Source of the DNA: JAHEAO01 sp041633555
GTDB taxonomy: Bacteria; Pseudomonadota; Alphaproteobacteria; Rhodobacterales; Rhodobacteraceae
Reading direction: 5' to 3'
Assembly (NCBI GenBank): GCA_041633555.1
Contig: JBFKFZ010000002.1
Location: forward strand, 1-64,000
Length of the DNA: 64,000 nucleotides
A program made the translations under genes and the position numbers. Each line of letters opens with the position of its first letter. Within the stretch, counting starts at the first letter, position 1. Shown here in pieces: positions 36,283-45,182 of this stretch. A model generated the notes under the pieces. The model was not told where the DNA came from and did no database searches. It saw only the letters and a list, made by a program, of their open reading frames with translations.

Positions 36283-37212
36283 TCAGGCTGCGTTTGCGGG
36301 CCGGGTGCTGGTGCCCCCGTTTTCAATTGCCCAGGTTGCGTTCGTCTTGATACCGCCAAGCGGGAAGAAATGCACCTGCTCTATGCCGAAGCCCGGACTA
36401 GCGGCCTTGTGACGGGCCAGTTCGGTGACGACATCGGTCGGCTCATAGGGCAGAACCAGCTTGGTCACGTCAAGCGCACGCTTCTGCAGGACCTTCAGTG
36501 ACGGGCCAACGCCGCAGGCGATGGCAAACTTGATCAGCGTCTGCAGCTTGGCCGGGCCGGCAATGCCGATATGAACCGGCAGGTCGATGCCTTCTGCCTG
36601 AAGCCGCTCGACCCATTTGATGATCGGTTTGGCCTCAAATGCGAACTGGGTTGCAAGCGCCATCGTTGCATCGGTGCGGGTGCTGAAGGCCTGCTTCCAG
36701 CGCAGGGCGTCGATCACGTTACGGTCGGACCCGTCGGGGTCAATGTCGCGGTTGCCCTCGGGGTGACCGGCGACATGCAGCCGCTCGAACCCTGCCTTGT
36801 CGAAGAGGCCGGTTTCCAGAAGTTGCATCGAGGAATGGAAATCGCCGAGCTGCTGGGCCGGATTGCCGGCGAGGATCAGACCCTGACGCACGTCGGCTTC
36901 GCCCTGGTAGCGAGCGATCCAGTCGCCGAGCATTGCGGCGTCGCTGATGATCCGGGCCGGGAAATGCGGCATCACCTTCATGCCGGCCTCGTTCAGGCGC
37001 TTTGCAGTGGCGACCATCTCTTGGATCGGGGTGCCGTCGATATGGGCGATGTAGACACGGGTGCCTGCGGGCAGGATCTCGCGGAAATCCTCGACCTTCT
37101 CGGCCGTGCGGGGCATCACCTCGATCGAGTAACCCATCAGGAAGGCCTCGATATCGGCACGGGCGGGGGTGAACGACGATGCGTCCTTCTTGCGGAAGTT
37201 CAAAAGTGCCAT
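36283..37212 (-). CDS. Methylenetetrahydrofolate reductase family protein
   Basis: 309 residues with the MetF-type TIM barrel: SIEVMPRTAEKVEDF near the start, VMPHFPARIISD, GLILAGNPAQQLGDFHSS, HVAGHPEGN and PVHIGIAGPA. It oxidises or reduces between methyl-THF and methylene-THF with FAD. In this setting it probably oxidises methyl-THF made by the next gene. The start at 37212 has GGAGG and is preferred over a longer frame. 15 bases to the methyltransferase gene. Confidence 0.88.
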   Translation of the reverse strand: MALLNFRKKDASSFTPARADIEAFLMGYSIEVMPRTAEKVEDFREILPAGTRVYIAHIDGTPIQEMVATAKRLNEAGMKVMPHFPARIISDAAMLGDWIARYQGEADVRQGLILAGNPAQQLGDFHSSMQLLETGLFDKAGFERLHVAGHPEGNRDIDPDGSDRNVIDALRWKQAFSTRTDATMALATQFAFEAKPIIKWVERLQAEGIDLPVHIGIAGPAKLQTLIKFAIACGVGPSLKVLQKRALDVTKLVLPYEPTDVVTELARHKAASPGFGIEQVHFFPLGGIKTNATWAIENGGTSTRPANAA

Positions 37213-37238
37213 TGCAGCCTCCTTCAGGGAACGACGGG

Positions 37239-37541
37239 TCACGCCCATCCATCATTGGCGATCAGGGCCTTGATCCGGTCCTGGTCATATTCAGCGTCCA
37301 GTCGCGCGGCTTCCCGGGTTGCGATCTCAAGATCGGACCCTTCGGCATCGACGGGGTAAGGGTCGGCCTTGCGCCATTCGGCGAGGTAGTCGTCGGTTCC
37401 GTCCATGCCGCCCTTCATCGCGGCACGGTCGATCGCCTGTTCGAACCGCTCGGGCAGTTGCACTTTCGCGCCGCGCCGACCCTTGCCCACGATGACCTGG
37501 GCCGGGATGTCGCGCCAGTAAACGATTGTCACATCCGCCAT
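37239..37541 (-). CDS. PF13769 'virulence factor' domain protein
   Basis: 100 residues: VTIVYWRDIPAQVIVGKGRR and LPERFEQAIDRAAMKGG fit the small domain first named from staphylococcal CvfC. The name is historical; in Rhodobacterales it travels with the MTHFR and corrinoid methyltransferase genes, so a role in that pathway is likely but unproven. First gene of the three-gene unit. Confidence 0.75.
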   Translation of the reverse strand: MADVTIVYWRDIPAQVIVGKGRRGAKVQLPERFEQAIDRAAMKGGMDGTDDYLAEWRKADPYPVDAEGSDLEIATREAARLDAEYDQDRIKALIANDGWA

Positions 37542-37592
37542 TGCTGATTCCTTTTCTTCCCCCGCTTCTATGCGGGCTCGTTCCGGCATCGC

Positions 37593-37607
37593 TGTCGATT
37601 TTCGACA
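37593..37607. promoter_or_regulatory. Candidate operator upstream of the MTHFR operon
   Basis: TGTCGATTTTCGACA is a perfect inverted repeat (TGTCGA-TTT-TCGACA) about 50 bases before the first gene. A CCCGC/GCGGG stem (37561-37576) lies between it and the start. Confidence 0.45.
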
Positions 37608-37784
37608 TCGTGGGTGCATGCAGCGACTTATGCCCCCCGAGGCCTATGGCTTTGCCGCGCGCAAGGCCAGTCCCGGCGACTTGAAAGATCCTCAACGAGA
37701 TTATGAGCCGAGGCTGGTCAGACCACTTGCGCGCTTGCCCGCCGCTCACTAGGGTGACGACAACTTGAAATCGGAGGGCGATGA

Positions 37785-38897
37785 ATGCCGCCCAAGCGTC
37801 CCAATGGTGCGGGCGCGTTCCTGAGCCCGGTCGAGCCGCCCGCGCCGTCCATGCCCGATCCAGCAGAGCTTTACGCAGCGCTGGATCTGGGCACCAACAG
37901 TTGCCGCATGTTGATTGCCCAGCCAAAGGGCAATCAATTCCATGTCGTCGACAGTTTCTCGAAATCGGTCCAGCTCGGCACGGGGCTGGAGGCTTCAGGG
38001 CGACTCTCGCGGTCCTCGATGAGCCGCACGGTGCAGGCGCTGAGGATCTGCCGCAAGAAACTGGAAAAGCACAAGGTCCGCCGGATGCGGCTGATCGCGA
38101 CAGAGGCCTGCCGGCGGGCCACTAATGCCGGTGAGTTCATCCGCTACGTGCATTCCGAAACCGGGCTGAAGCTGGATATCATCGAACCCGAGGAAGAGGC
38201 CCGGCTGGCGGTGATCTCCTGCGCCTCGCTGGTCTCGATCAAGACCGAGCAATTGCTGGTCGTAGATATCGGCGGCGGCTCGACGGAACTGGTCTGGATC
38301 GACCTGTCCAACGTGCCTCGCGGCGAACGGCCGAAGTCGATCATGCGGCTCCATACCGGCTTCAAGCAGGGCGCCAGCCCGTTCCCGCATGCCAAGGTCG
38401 TGGACTGGATCTCGGTCCCGCTTGGAGTTGCGACGCTGCGCGACCAGTTCAACGATGTGAGCGACGATGCCGGGCGGTTCGCTCTGATGAGCTGGTTCTT
38501 CGAGGAAAATCTGTCGTCGTTTGCCCCATATGCGGCCGAGCAGGCCCGAGAGGGGTTCCAGATCATCGGGACCTCGGGAACCGTAACGACGGTCGCAGCC
38601 AGCCATCTGGGCCTGCGCCGCTACGACCGCAACAAGGTCGACGGCCTCAGGATGACCTCGGACCAGATCGACCGGGTGATACGGACCTATCTTCAGCTGG
38701 GACCCGAGGGCCGCCGCACCGATCCGCGGATCGGCCGCGACCGGCACACGCTGATCATGTCGGGCGCGGCGATCCTGCAGGCGCTTCTGCGGGTCTGGCC
38801 CACCGACCGGCTTTCGGTCGCGGATCGGGGCCTTCGAGAGGGGCTGCTCTACGCGCAAATGAGCGCCGACGGGGTGCTGGAGGACGGCCCGTTCTGA
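37785..38897 (+). CDS. Ppx/GppA family phosphatase
   Basis: 370 residues. ALDLGTNSCRMLIA (about 31-44) is the ASKHA phosphate-1 motif and VVDIGGGSTELVW near 165 the second; EEEARL and GTSGTVTTVAA follow. It is the short form without the C-terminal HD domain. Members degrade polyphosphate or (p)ppGpp. A proline-rich N-terminal 25 residues precede the domain. Followed about 100 bases later by rlmE. Confidence 0.88.
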   Translation: MPPKRPNGAGAFLSPVEPPAPSMPDPAELYAALDLGTNSCRMLIAQPKGNQFHVVDSFSKSVQLGTGLEASGRLSRSSMSRTVQALRICRKKLEKHKVRRMRLIATEACRRATNAGEFIRYVHSETGLKLDIIEPEEEARLAVISCASLVSIKTEQLLVVDIGGGSTELVWIDLSNVPRGERPKSIMRLHTGFKQGASPFPHAKVVDWISVPLGVATLRDQFNDVSDDAGRFALMSWFFEENLSSFAPYAAEQAREGFQIIGTSGTVTTVAASHLGLRRYDRNKVDGLRMTSDQIDRVIRTYLQLGPEGRRTDPRIGRDRHTLIMSGAAILQALLRVWPTDRLSVADRGLREGLLYAQMSADGVLEDGPF

Positions 38898-38999
38898 GGG
38901 GCGCCCCTTGCCGCGGACGGCACTTTGAGTCATGCGCGGGGCCGGGATATCTTGGATTGGCAATGTTGAGGGCTCGGGTATGGCGGCCCGGGAAATACG

Positions 39000-39710
39000 A
39001 TGGCGAAGAAGACTAGCGGGCGCGGAACGCGGGATCTCAGGGTCAAGGTCAGAACGGCGCGCGGGCGACGGCTGAGTTCGACGCTGTGGCTCGAACGCCA
39101 GTTGAACGATCCTTATGTCAAGATGGCAAGGGCCGAAGGCTATCGCGGTCGTGCGGCCTTCAAGATCCGCGATCTCGACGACAAGTACCGGTTCCTCGTT
39201 CCCGGTGCCCGGGTTGTCGATCTGGGCTGCGCGCCGGGCGGCTGGTGCCAGATCGCCGTGGAGCGCGTGAATGCGTTGGGTCAGAAGCAGGGCAAGGCCA
39301 TAGGCCGGGTGCTGGGGATAGACCTGCAGGAGGTCGAGCCGATCGCCGGGGCGGAACTGCACAAGCTCGACTTTCTCGAAGACGGGGCCGATGACCAGGT
39401 CAAGGGCTGGCTGGGCGGCATGGCAGATGTAGTGATGTCGGATATGGCGGCGGCCAGTTCCGGTCATAAGCAGACCGACCATCTGCGGATCATCGCACTT
39501 TGCGAGGCGGCTGCCCATTTCGCCTTCGACGTACTGGATGAGGGCGGCACGTTCGTCGCCAAGGTGCTGGCCGGAGGGGCCGAGGGCGAGCTACAGGCGC
39601 TTCTGAAGCGGAAATTCGCCAAGGTCGCGAATGTGAAGCCGCCGGCGAGCCGGGCGGATTCCTCGGAAAAGTTCGTTGTGGCGACCGGGTTTCGCGGTTT
39701 TACGGACTGA
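39000..39710 (+). CDS. rlmE: 23S rRNA (uridine-2'-O)-methyltransferase RlmE/FtsJ
   Basis: 236 residues. RAAFKIRDLDDKY supplies the first catalytic Lys, VVDLGCAPGGWCQIA the SAM motif, DVVMSDMAA the Asp, GTFVAKVLAGG the second Lys and SSEKFVVATGF the Glu: the K-D-K-E set of RrmJ. It methylates U2552 in the ribosomal A-loop. The N-terminus has a basic extension of about 25 residues. Confidence 0.95.
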   Translation: MAKKTSGRGTRDLRVKVRTARGRRLSSTLWLERQLNDPYVKMARAEGYRGRAAFKIRDLDDKYRFLVPGARVVDLGCAPGGWCQIAVERVNALGQKQGKAIGRVLGIDLQEVEPIAGAELHKLDFLEDGADDQVKGWLGGMADVVMSDMAAASSGHKQTDHLRIIALCEAAAHFAFDVLDEGGTFVAKVLAGGAEGELQALLKRKFAKVANVKPPASRADSSEKFVVATGFRGFTD

Positions 39711-39798
39711 TCCGCGAAACTCCGCTTATGGCCCGAGCGGAAAGGAAATCTTTCCGCTATAGATTGGGCCTATCCGAGTCACCAAGGAGTCTGATGAC

Positions 39799-40056
39799 AT
39801 GAAAAAACTGCTGCTTGTTCTTCCGCTGACGGTCTTCGCGACGGCCTGCGATACACCGGAACAACGGATCATATCCGGTGCCGCCGCAGGCGCCACGATC
39901 GGCGCCGCGATTGCCGACGACGACAAGCGGGTCGAGGGTGCGGCGATCGGCGGCACGCTCGGGATCATTGGCGGCGCGCTGACCGGTCCGGCCAGGCAGC
40001 CCGGCAAGTGCCGCTACCGCTATCCCGACGGTCGCGAATATATCGCAGACTGCTAA
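39799..40056 (+). CDS. Small glycine-zipper lipoprotein
   Basis: 85 residues. A signal sequence ends in the lipobox FATAC (Cys 18), then GAAAGATIGAAIADD and GAAIGGTLGIIGGAL form a glycine-zipper hairpin, with a short polar tail holding two Cys (GKCRYRY, IADC). Similar small YMGG/glycine-zipper lipoproteins are common in Rhodobacterales and of unknown function. AAGGAG precedes the ATG. Confidence 0.8.
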   Translation: MKKLLLVLPLTVFATACDTPEQRIISGAAAGATIGAAIADDDKRVEGAAIGGTLGIIGGALTGPARQPGKCRYRYPDGREYIADC

Positions 40057-40091
40057 GCGGGGCATCCCGCCACCTATCGAACTTGCGCTGT

Positions 40092-40118
40092 CCCGCCGGT
40101 CTCGAACCGGCGGGTTAG
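40092..40118 (+). terminator. Stem-loop after the lipoprotein gene
   Basis: CCCGCCGGT (40092-40100) pairs fully with ACCGGCGGG (40106-40114), loop CTCGA, followed by TTAGTTG. Probable terminator with a weak T tract. Confidence 0.65.
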
Positions 40119-40210
40119 TTGCTTGTCTGATAGACATGCGAGGATCACCCAGGGCCCGAGCCTTAGTCTGAACGCTCAACGCTTCGGACAGGAACCGAAC
40201 AGCCTAGGCG

Positions 40211-42766
40211 TCATTCCAGCTTGATAACGCGGCGCGCAAGCACCGCCTGGTTGGCCACGTCCAGAAACCGGATCTCGTAGACGCCCGGCTCTTCCGGCAG
40301 CGTGATCGAGAGCGGCGGGTCTCCGGTGATCTTCTGGGCAGAGATCCAAGTGAAGATCGCCTGATTGCCCCTTGCCAGCGTGATCCGTTGATCGGCGCTG
40401 TCGCTGTCGACACTCCAGCCGACTTCTATTGTTGCACCCGGCGCGGCAGTGTCCGGCGCGGTTAGGCTTGCGCCGGTATCGAGCGCGGCATCGGCGGCGA
40501 GCACCTCGACCGGTTGCCGCGCCAGCACCCGGTTACCTTCGCGCAAGACGTAGCGGACCTCGTACATGCCGGTTTCCGCGGGGGCGGCCATGTCATTCTC
40601 GTTCTGGTCACGCACCTGGAAATAGTCGCCGTACTTGTCGTCGGCAGTCCCCATCGGCACCAGAGTCACGTAGTCCGATGCGCTGACCGTTCCCGTCCAA
40701 GATACGCGCAGCTTGTCGCCGGCGCGCACCTCGGCAGTTGCGGCGATCGTGACTTCCGGCTCGGTGACCTCAACCATCGCGGTGGCCAGCGTCCTGTTGC
40801 CTTCCCGCAGGATGTAGCGAACCTCGTAAAGGCCGGTGTCAGCAGGGGCCTGCAGAGAGCTTCCAGTATCTCCGCGGACAGCAATGTAATTACCGTACTG
40901 TCCCTCGTCGGTGCCTGCCGGAACGATGGAGACATAGTCATTGGCATTGACCGCGCCAGTCCAAGAAACGTCGAAACTCGCGCCGGCGAGGACGGTATCA
41001 GGTGCGCTCACCGTGACCTCGGGCTCGGTGATCTCGATCATCGCGGTGGCCAGCGTCTTGTTGCCCTCGCGCAGCAGGTAGCGAAGCTCATACATGCCGG
41101 GATCGGCTGGGGCGCCCAATTCTCCGGACGAGTTCTGGCGAACGGCGATGTAGTTGCCATACTGGCCGTCGTCGGCGCCTGCCGGCACGATGGTGACATA
41201 GTCGTTGGCGTCAACCGCTCCGGTCCAGGACACGTCGAACTTCGATCCCGTCAGCGCTGTGGCCGGTCCCGAGATCGAGACTTCCGGCGCAATGATCTCG
41301 ATCATCGCCGAGGCTATGGTCTTGTTGCCCTCGCGCAGCAGGTAGCGGACCTCGTACATGCCGGTTTCCGCCGGTGCCCGCAGATCGTTTTTCGCATCGT
41401 CCCGCACGGCAAAGTAGTTGCCGTAGAGGCCCTCGTCGGAGCCGACAGGGACGATCGTGATGTAATCCTGGGCATTCACCGTCCCGGTCCAGCTGACCTC
41501 GAAAGCGGCCCCGGTAAGCGCCGTGCCGGGCACCTGCAGTACGACCGACGGTTCGGTCACCTCGATCTGGCGCGCAGCAACTGTGCGCTTGTCGATGTTG
41601 AGAACGTAGCGGACCTCGTAAAGACCGGGATCCGCCGGTGCCTGCAGCGCCGCCTTCGAATTCGAACTGACGGCCAGATAGTTGCCGAACTTCGTCGCCT
41701 CGGTTCCGGCGGGCACGATGGTGACGTAGTCGCGCTTGTTGATCGTGGGGTCCCATGAGACCTGGAACTTCGCGCCGGTCTCAACGGCATTTGGGGCCTC
41801 CAGCGAAACTTCCGGCTTTGTGACCTCGATCGGGTCATGCCCAAGTGCTTCCTTGGTGGCATTGTTCACATAGCGGATCTCGTACAGCCCTTCGTCGCCT
41901 GGTACAGGCAGGCTCACATCGCTGGATTTGCCGATCCGCACATAGGGGCCGAAGACGCCGGGATCGGTGCCGACCGGGACCACGGTGATATAGTCGGCCT
42001 CGGCGACGGTGGGGGCCCAGGTGACCTTGATGTCGGAGCCTCCGGTAGCCGTGTCCGGGCCGCTGACGACGACGGTCGGCGCCTGCGGTTCAGGTTCAGG
42101 CTCTGGCTGGAGTTCCGGCTCTGGCGTGGCTTCCGCAACCGCCGTGGCGACAGTGCTGAGCGCGGCGCCCAGTTCCTCGGCATTCCTGGCGCTGATATAT
42201 TTGCCGCCGGTACGCTCGGCGATGCAGGCGAGCGATGTCGCATCCTCGTCCTGACCCAGTCCGAATCCGACGACATGGGCAGTAAAGCCGACGCCCCCTT
42301 TTTCGAGGGCTTCCGCCAGTGCACAGGGGTCACGGTCGCAGCTTTCGATGCCGTCCGAGATCAGAACCACGGTGGCGGGCCGATCGGTGTAGGAGAGCTC
42401 CTGCGCGGCCTGTTCGACCGCGTCCGTCAGCGGCGTCTTTCCGGTCGGTGTAATGCCGTTGATGCGCTCGAGAATGCTGTTCCGGGCCTGCTGGCCGGGC
42501 TGAACCAGGATCTCGATGTCACCGCAATCGCCCCGTCGACGGTGGCCGTAAGCCATCAAGCCGACGCTGCGCGCCTCGGTCCATGCGCCCAGCAGGTTCT
42601 CCATCACGCCGCGCGCGATCTCGATCTTGGCAGTACCGTCGATCTGGCCCCACATCGAATTCGACCCGTCGAACACCACCATGACATTCTCATTGGCGGC
42701 TGCGGTTGAAGCGGCAGCAAAAACGGCCGATGCGGCCCCGATGCGGCAAAGATTCAGGAACATCAT
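40211..42766 (-). CDS. Secreted VWA-domain protein with seven tandem beta repeats
   Basis: 851 residues. A signal peptide (about 1-24) precedes a von Willebrand A domain with MIDAS DGSNSMWGQ near 32 and LISDGIESCDRDPC near 140. An acidic/proline linker near 225-245 leads to seven tandem units of about 86 residues, each with an aromatic W after VS, DY-[IV]-T-[IV]-VP, an FGNY/YGNY-like motif and PGLYE[VI]RY. Repeats 3-6 are most alike; the seventh is diverged. It presumably binds or scaffolds proteins in the periplasm or at the surface. The start at 42766 is the signal-peptide Met. Divergent from soxX. Confidence 0.8.
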   Translation of the reverse strand: MMFLNLCRIGAASAVFAAASTAAANENVMVVFDGSNSMWGQIDGTAKIEIARGVMENLLGAWTEARSVGLMAYGHRRRGDCGDIEILVQPGQQARNSILERINGITPTGKTPLTDAVEQAAQELSYTDRPATVVLISDGIESCDRDPCALAEALEKGGVGFTAHVVGFGLGQDEDATSLACIAERTGGKYISARNAEELGAALSTVATAVAEATPEPELQPEPEPEPQAPTVVVSGPDTATGGSDIKVTWAPTVAEADYITVVPVGTDPGVFGPYVRIGKSSDVSLPVPGDEGLYEIRYVNNATKEALGHDPIEVTKPEVSLEAPNAVETGAKFQVSWDPTINKRDYVTIVPAGTEATKFGNYLAVSSNSKAALQAPADPGLYEVRYVLNIDKRTVAARQIEVTEPSVVLQVPGTALTGAAFEVSWTGTVNAQDYITIVPVGSDEGLYGNYFAVRDDAKNDLRAPAETGMYEVRYLLREGNKTIASAMIEIIAPEVSISGPATALTGSKFDVSWTGAVDANDYVTIVPAGADDGQYGNYIAVRQNSSGELGAPADPGMYELRYLLREGNKTLATAMIEITEPEVTVSAPDTVLAGASFDVSWTGAVNANDYVSIVPAGTDEGQYGNYIAVRGDTGSSLQAPADTGLYEVRYILREGNRTLATAMVEVTEPEVTIAATAEVRAGDKLRVSWTGTVSASDYVTLVPMGTADDKYGDYFQVRDQNENDMAAPAETGMYEVRYVLREGNRVLARQPVEVLAADAALDTGASLTAPDTAAPGATIEVGWSVDSDSADQRITLARGNQAIFTWISAQKITGDPPLSITLPEEPGVYEIRFLDVANQAVLARRVIKLE

Positions 42767-42951
42767 GAAATCACCCGGCTGAAAGAATTCTGGTGGCGAA
42801 TTGAAACACAGAATCGATCTGCAAGCCAACTCTACCGTTCTCGGGCTGGCAATCGGCCCATCAGGCCATCGGCCCAGCGCCGTGTGTAAGGTTGGCCCGG
42901 TCTCGTCGAAGTCCGCGGTAGCGCGCAATTTCACGGGCATCAAATATGATC

Positions 42952-43003
42952 ATTCAATTTTTTGAATTTGTAGTTGCCAGACGGCCCGGCCCTGCGCTAC
43001 GTT
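42952..43003 (+). promoter_or_regulatory. soxX promoter with SqrR/SoxR-type operator
   Basis: ATTCAATTTTTTGAAT (42952-42967) matches exactly the ATTC-N8-GAAT pattern published for SqrR. Six bases later TTGCCA (42974-42979) and, after 18 bases, TACGTT (42998-43003) make a plausible -35/-10 pair. The dyad would sit at the upstream edge of the promoter, about 63 bases before the soxX start. Confidence 0.6.
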
Positions 43004-43029
43004 ATGCGAAACTGTTCATGGGAGGAAAC

Positions 43030-43500
43030 ATGAAGCGGACAATTCTGACGCTTGCATGCGCGGTCGGGATGACCGGCGCGGCCTGGGCTGAAACCCCGCC
43101 CCAAGCGGTGGCATTCACCGATGGCGCGGTCGCTGAATCGCTGACGGGTGCGGCAGGCGATGCAGCGGAGGGCCGAAAGATCATGGCCAATCGCGGCCTC
43201 GGCAATTGCGTGGCCTGCCACGAAGTGTCCGACATGGCCGACGTGCCATTTCATGGTGAGGTCGGACCGATGCTGGACGGTGCCGCAGACCGCTGGAACG
43301 AAGCAGAACTGCGCGGCATCGTCGCGAACGCCAAGATGATGTTCGACGGCACGATGATGCCATCCTTCTACAAATCCAGCGGCTATATCCGGCCCGGCGA
43401 CGCATTTAGCGGCAAGTCCGGGACCGAACCGCTGCCGCCCCTGCTGACCGCACAGCAGGTCGAGGATGTCGTTGCATACCTGCTTACGCTGAAAGAGTGA
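43030..43500 (+). CDS. soxX: Sulfur oxidation c-type cytochrome SoxX
   Basis: 156 residues. Signal peptide cut after AWA (20); one heme site CVACH at 60-64; Met-rich ligand region GTMMPSFY; C-terminal DVVAYLLTLKE. With SoxA it attaches thiosulfate to the SoxY cysteine in the periplasm. The start at 43030 is chosen for GGGAGGA and the signal peptide. First gene of the sox cluster. Confidence 0.95.
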   Translation: MKRTILTLACAVGMTGAAWAETPPQAVAFTDGAVAESLTGAAGDAAEGRKIMANRGLGNCVACHEVSDMADVPFHGEVGPMLDGAADRWNEAELRGIVANAKMMFDGTMMPSFYKSSGYIRPGDAFSGKSGTEPLPPLLTAQQVEDVVAYLLTLKE

Positions 43501-43530
43501 CGGCAGGGTCCAGAATCGGAGGAGACACAC

Positions 43531-43947
43531 ATGAAACTCACAAGACGTGATGCACTGGCTCTTGGGCTCGGGGCGACGGCGGCCTCGTTCTTGCCGCACC
43601 GCGCCATGGCCGCCGCCGACGAGGCGATCGCCGAGTTCACCGGCGGCGCGACGCCGGGCGAGGGCGGGCTGACCCTGACCGCGCCCGAAATCGCCGAAAA
43701 CGGCAATACCGTGCCGATCTCGATCGATGCGCCGGGTGCCGAGTCGGTCGCGATCTTCGCAACCGGCAACCCGACGCCGAAGGTTGCAACCTTCAATTTC
43801 GGCCCACTCGCCGGTTCGCAATCCGCCACCACAAGGATGCGCCTTGCCGGCACTCAGGATGTCGTCGCCGTAGCGAAAATGGCCGACGGTTCGTTCGTGC
43901 AAGTCTCGTCGCTCGTCAAGGTCACCATCGGCGGCTGCGGCGGCTGA
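43531..43947 (+). CDS. soxY: Thiosulfate carrier subunit SoxY
   Basis: 138 residues. A Tat-type signal (LTRRDALALG) directs folded export with SoxZ. The C-terminus GGCGG carries the swinging-arm Cys (136) that holds sulfur intermediates. Thirty bases after soxX and 18 before soxZ. Confidence 0.96.
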   Translation: MKLTRRDALALGLGATAASFLPHRAMAAADEAIAEFTGGATPGEGGLTLTAPEIAENGNTVPISIDAPGAESVAIFATGNPTPKVATFNFGPLAGSQSATTRMRLAGTQDVVAVAKMADGSFVQVSSLVKVTIGGCGG

Positions 43948-43965
43948 AGCTCAGGAGTTCAAGAA

Positions 43966-44295
43966 ATGGCAGCAGATGCAAAACCCCGCGTGAAAGTCCC
44001 GAAAACGGCGACCGCCGGTGAAGTGATCACGATCAAGACGCTGATAAGCCACGAAATGGAATCGGGTCAGCGCAAGGACAGCGACGGCAACCCGATCCCG
44101 CGCTCGATCATCAATCGCTTCACCTGCGACTTCAACGGTCAGAACGTAATCGATGTGACGCTGGAGCCTGCAATATCCACGAACCCCTATTTCGAGTTCG
44201 AGGCGACGGTCCCGGAGGCCGGTGAGTTCAAGTTCACCTGGTACGACGATGACGGCTCGGTCTACGAGGATGCCAAGTCAATTGAGATCGCCTGA
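43966..44295 (+). CDS. soxZ: Thiosulfate carrier subunit SoxZ
   Basis: 109 residues, no signal peptide, as usual because it is exported bound to SoxY. PRVKVPKTATAGEVITIKTLISHEME and FTWYDDDGSVYED are typical. It forms the SoxYZ carrier on which the cycle intermediates are bound. Confidence 0.96.
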   Translation: MAADAKPRVKVPKTATAGEVITIKTLISHEMESGQRKDSDGNPIPRSIINRFTCDFNGQNVIDVTLEPAISTNPYFEFEATVPEAGEFKFTWYDDDGSVYEDAKSIEIA

Positions 44296-44323
44296 CCGCA
44301 AGGGTGCCCATGGGAGGAACAAT

Positions 44324-45175
44324 ATGAAATCCAAGATGTTGCGAGGCATTACAGCTGTTGCGGTTCTGGGCCTGTCGGTTCCGGCGCTTGCCGATGAAGA
44401 GGCGAACCTCGTTCTCAATGAAGAGATCGAGATGACGGTCCGCGCCCCTGCACCGGACCACATGGAGAATGTCGACATGATCTATTCCGGCTGGGTCTAT
44501 CGCACGGACGAAACCCAGGTCATGCAGATGGACGATTTCGACAATCCCGGCATGATCGGTGTCGAATCCGCGTCGGTGGTCTGGGCCAATGTCGACGGGT
44601 CAGAGGGCAAGAGCTGCGCCTCGTGCCACGACGATGCTGAGACCAGCATGAAGGGCGTCCGCGCGGTCTATCCGAAGTGGAACGAGGCCGCGGGCGAGGT
44701 ACGCACGCTGGAAATGCAGATCAACGACTGCCGTACGACCCGGATGGGCGCGGAAGAGTGGAAATGGTCCAGCGACGACATGATGAACATGACGGCGCTG
44801 ATCTCTTCGGTCTCGCGCGGCATGCCGATGAACGTCGCTATTGACGGACCGGCCAGGGAGACTTGGGAGAAGGGCAAGGAGATCTACTATACCCGTTTCG
44901 GTCAACTGGAACTGGCCTGCGCAAATTGCCACGAAGACAATTACGGCAACATGATCCGCGCTGACCATCTTTCGCAGGGCCAGACCAATGGCTTTCCGGT
45001 CTACCGGCTGAAGACGACCTCGCTGAACTCGACCCACAAGCGGTTCCGCGGCTGCATCCGCGATACCCGCGCCGAGACCTTCCCCGAAGGCTCTCCGGAG
45101 TTCATCGCACTTGATCTTTATGTCGCCTCACGCGGCAACGGTCTGTCGGTCGAAGGTCCGTCGGTCCGTAACTAG
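44324..45175 (+). CDS. soxA: Diheme cytochrome SoxA (L-cysteine S-thiosulfotransferase subunit)
   Basis: 283 residues, signal peptide to about ALA (23). Heme motifs CASCH (98-102) and CANCH (199-203) mark the diheme form. Cys 244 in RFRGCIRDTRAE is the expected persulfurated heme ligand at the active site. It works with SoxX to load thiosulfate on SoxYZ. GGGAGGA precedes 44324. An intrinsic terminator follows. Confidence 0.96.
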   Translation: MKSKMLRGITAVAVLGLSVPALADEEANLVLNEEIEMTVRAPAPDHMENVDMIYSGWVYRTDETQVMQMDDFDNPGMIGVESASVVWANVDGSEGKSCASCHDDAETSMKGVRAVYPKWNEAAGEVRTLEMQINDCRTTRMGAEEWKWSSDDMMNMTALISSVSRGMPMNVAIDGPARETWEKGKEIYYTRFGQLELACANCHEDNYGNMIRADHLSQGQTNGFPVYRLKTTSLNSTHKRFRGCIRDTRAETFPEGSPEFIALDLYVASRGNGLSVEGPSVRN

Positions 45176-45182
45176 TTTTCTT

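Noticed and set aside
37995..39518. 507-codon minus-strand open frame across ppx and rlmE
   Set aside because: It spans two well-supported genes on the other strand and has no recognisable domain.
40514..41758. Repeats here as a possible CRISPR or DNA repeat array
   Set aside because: The period is about 258 bases, in frame, and diverged at third positions; these are protein repeats within the VWA gene.
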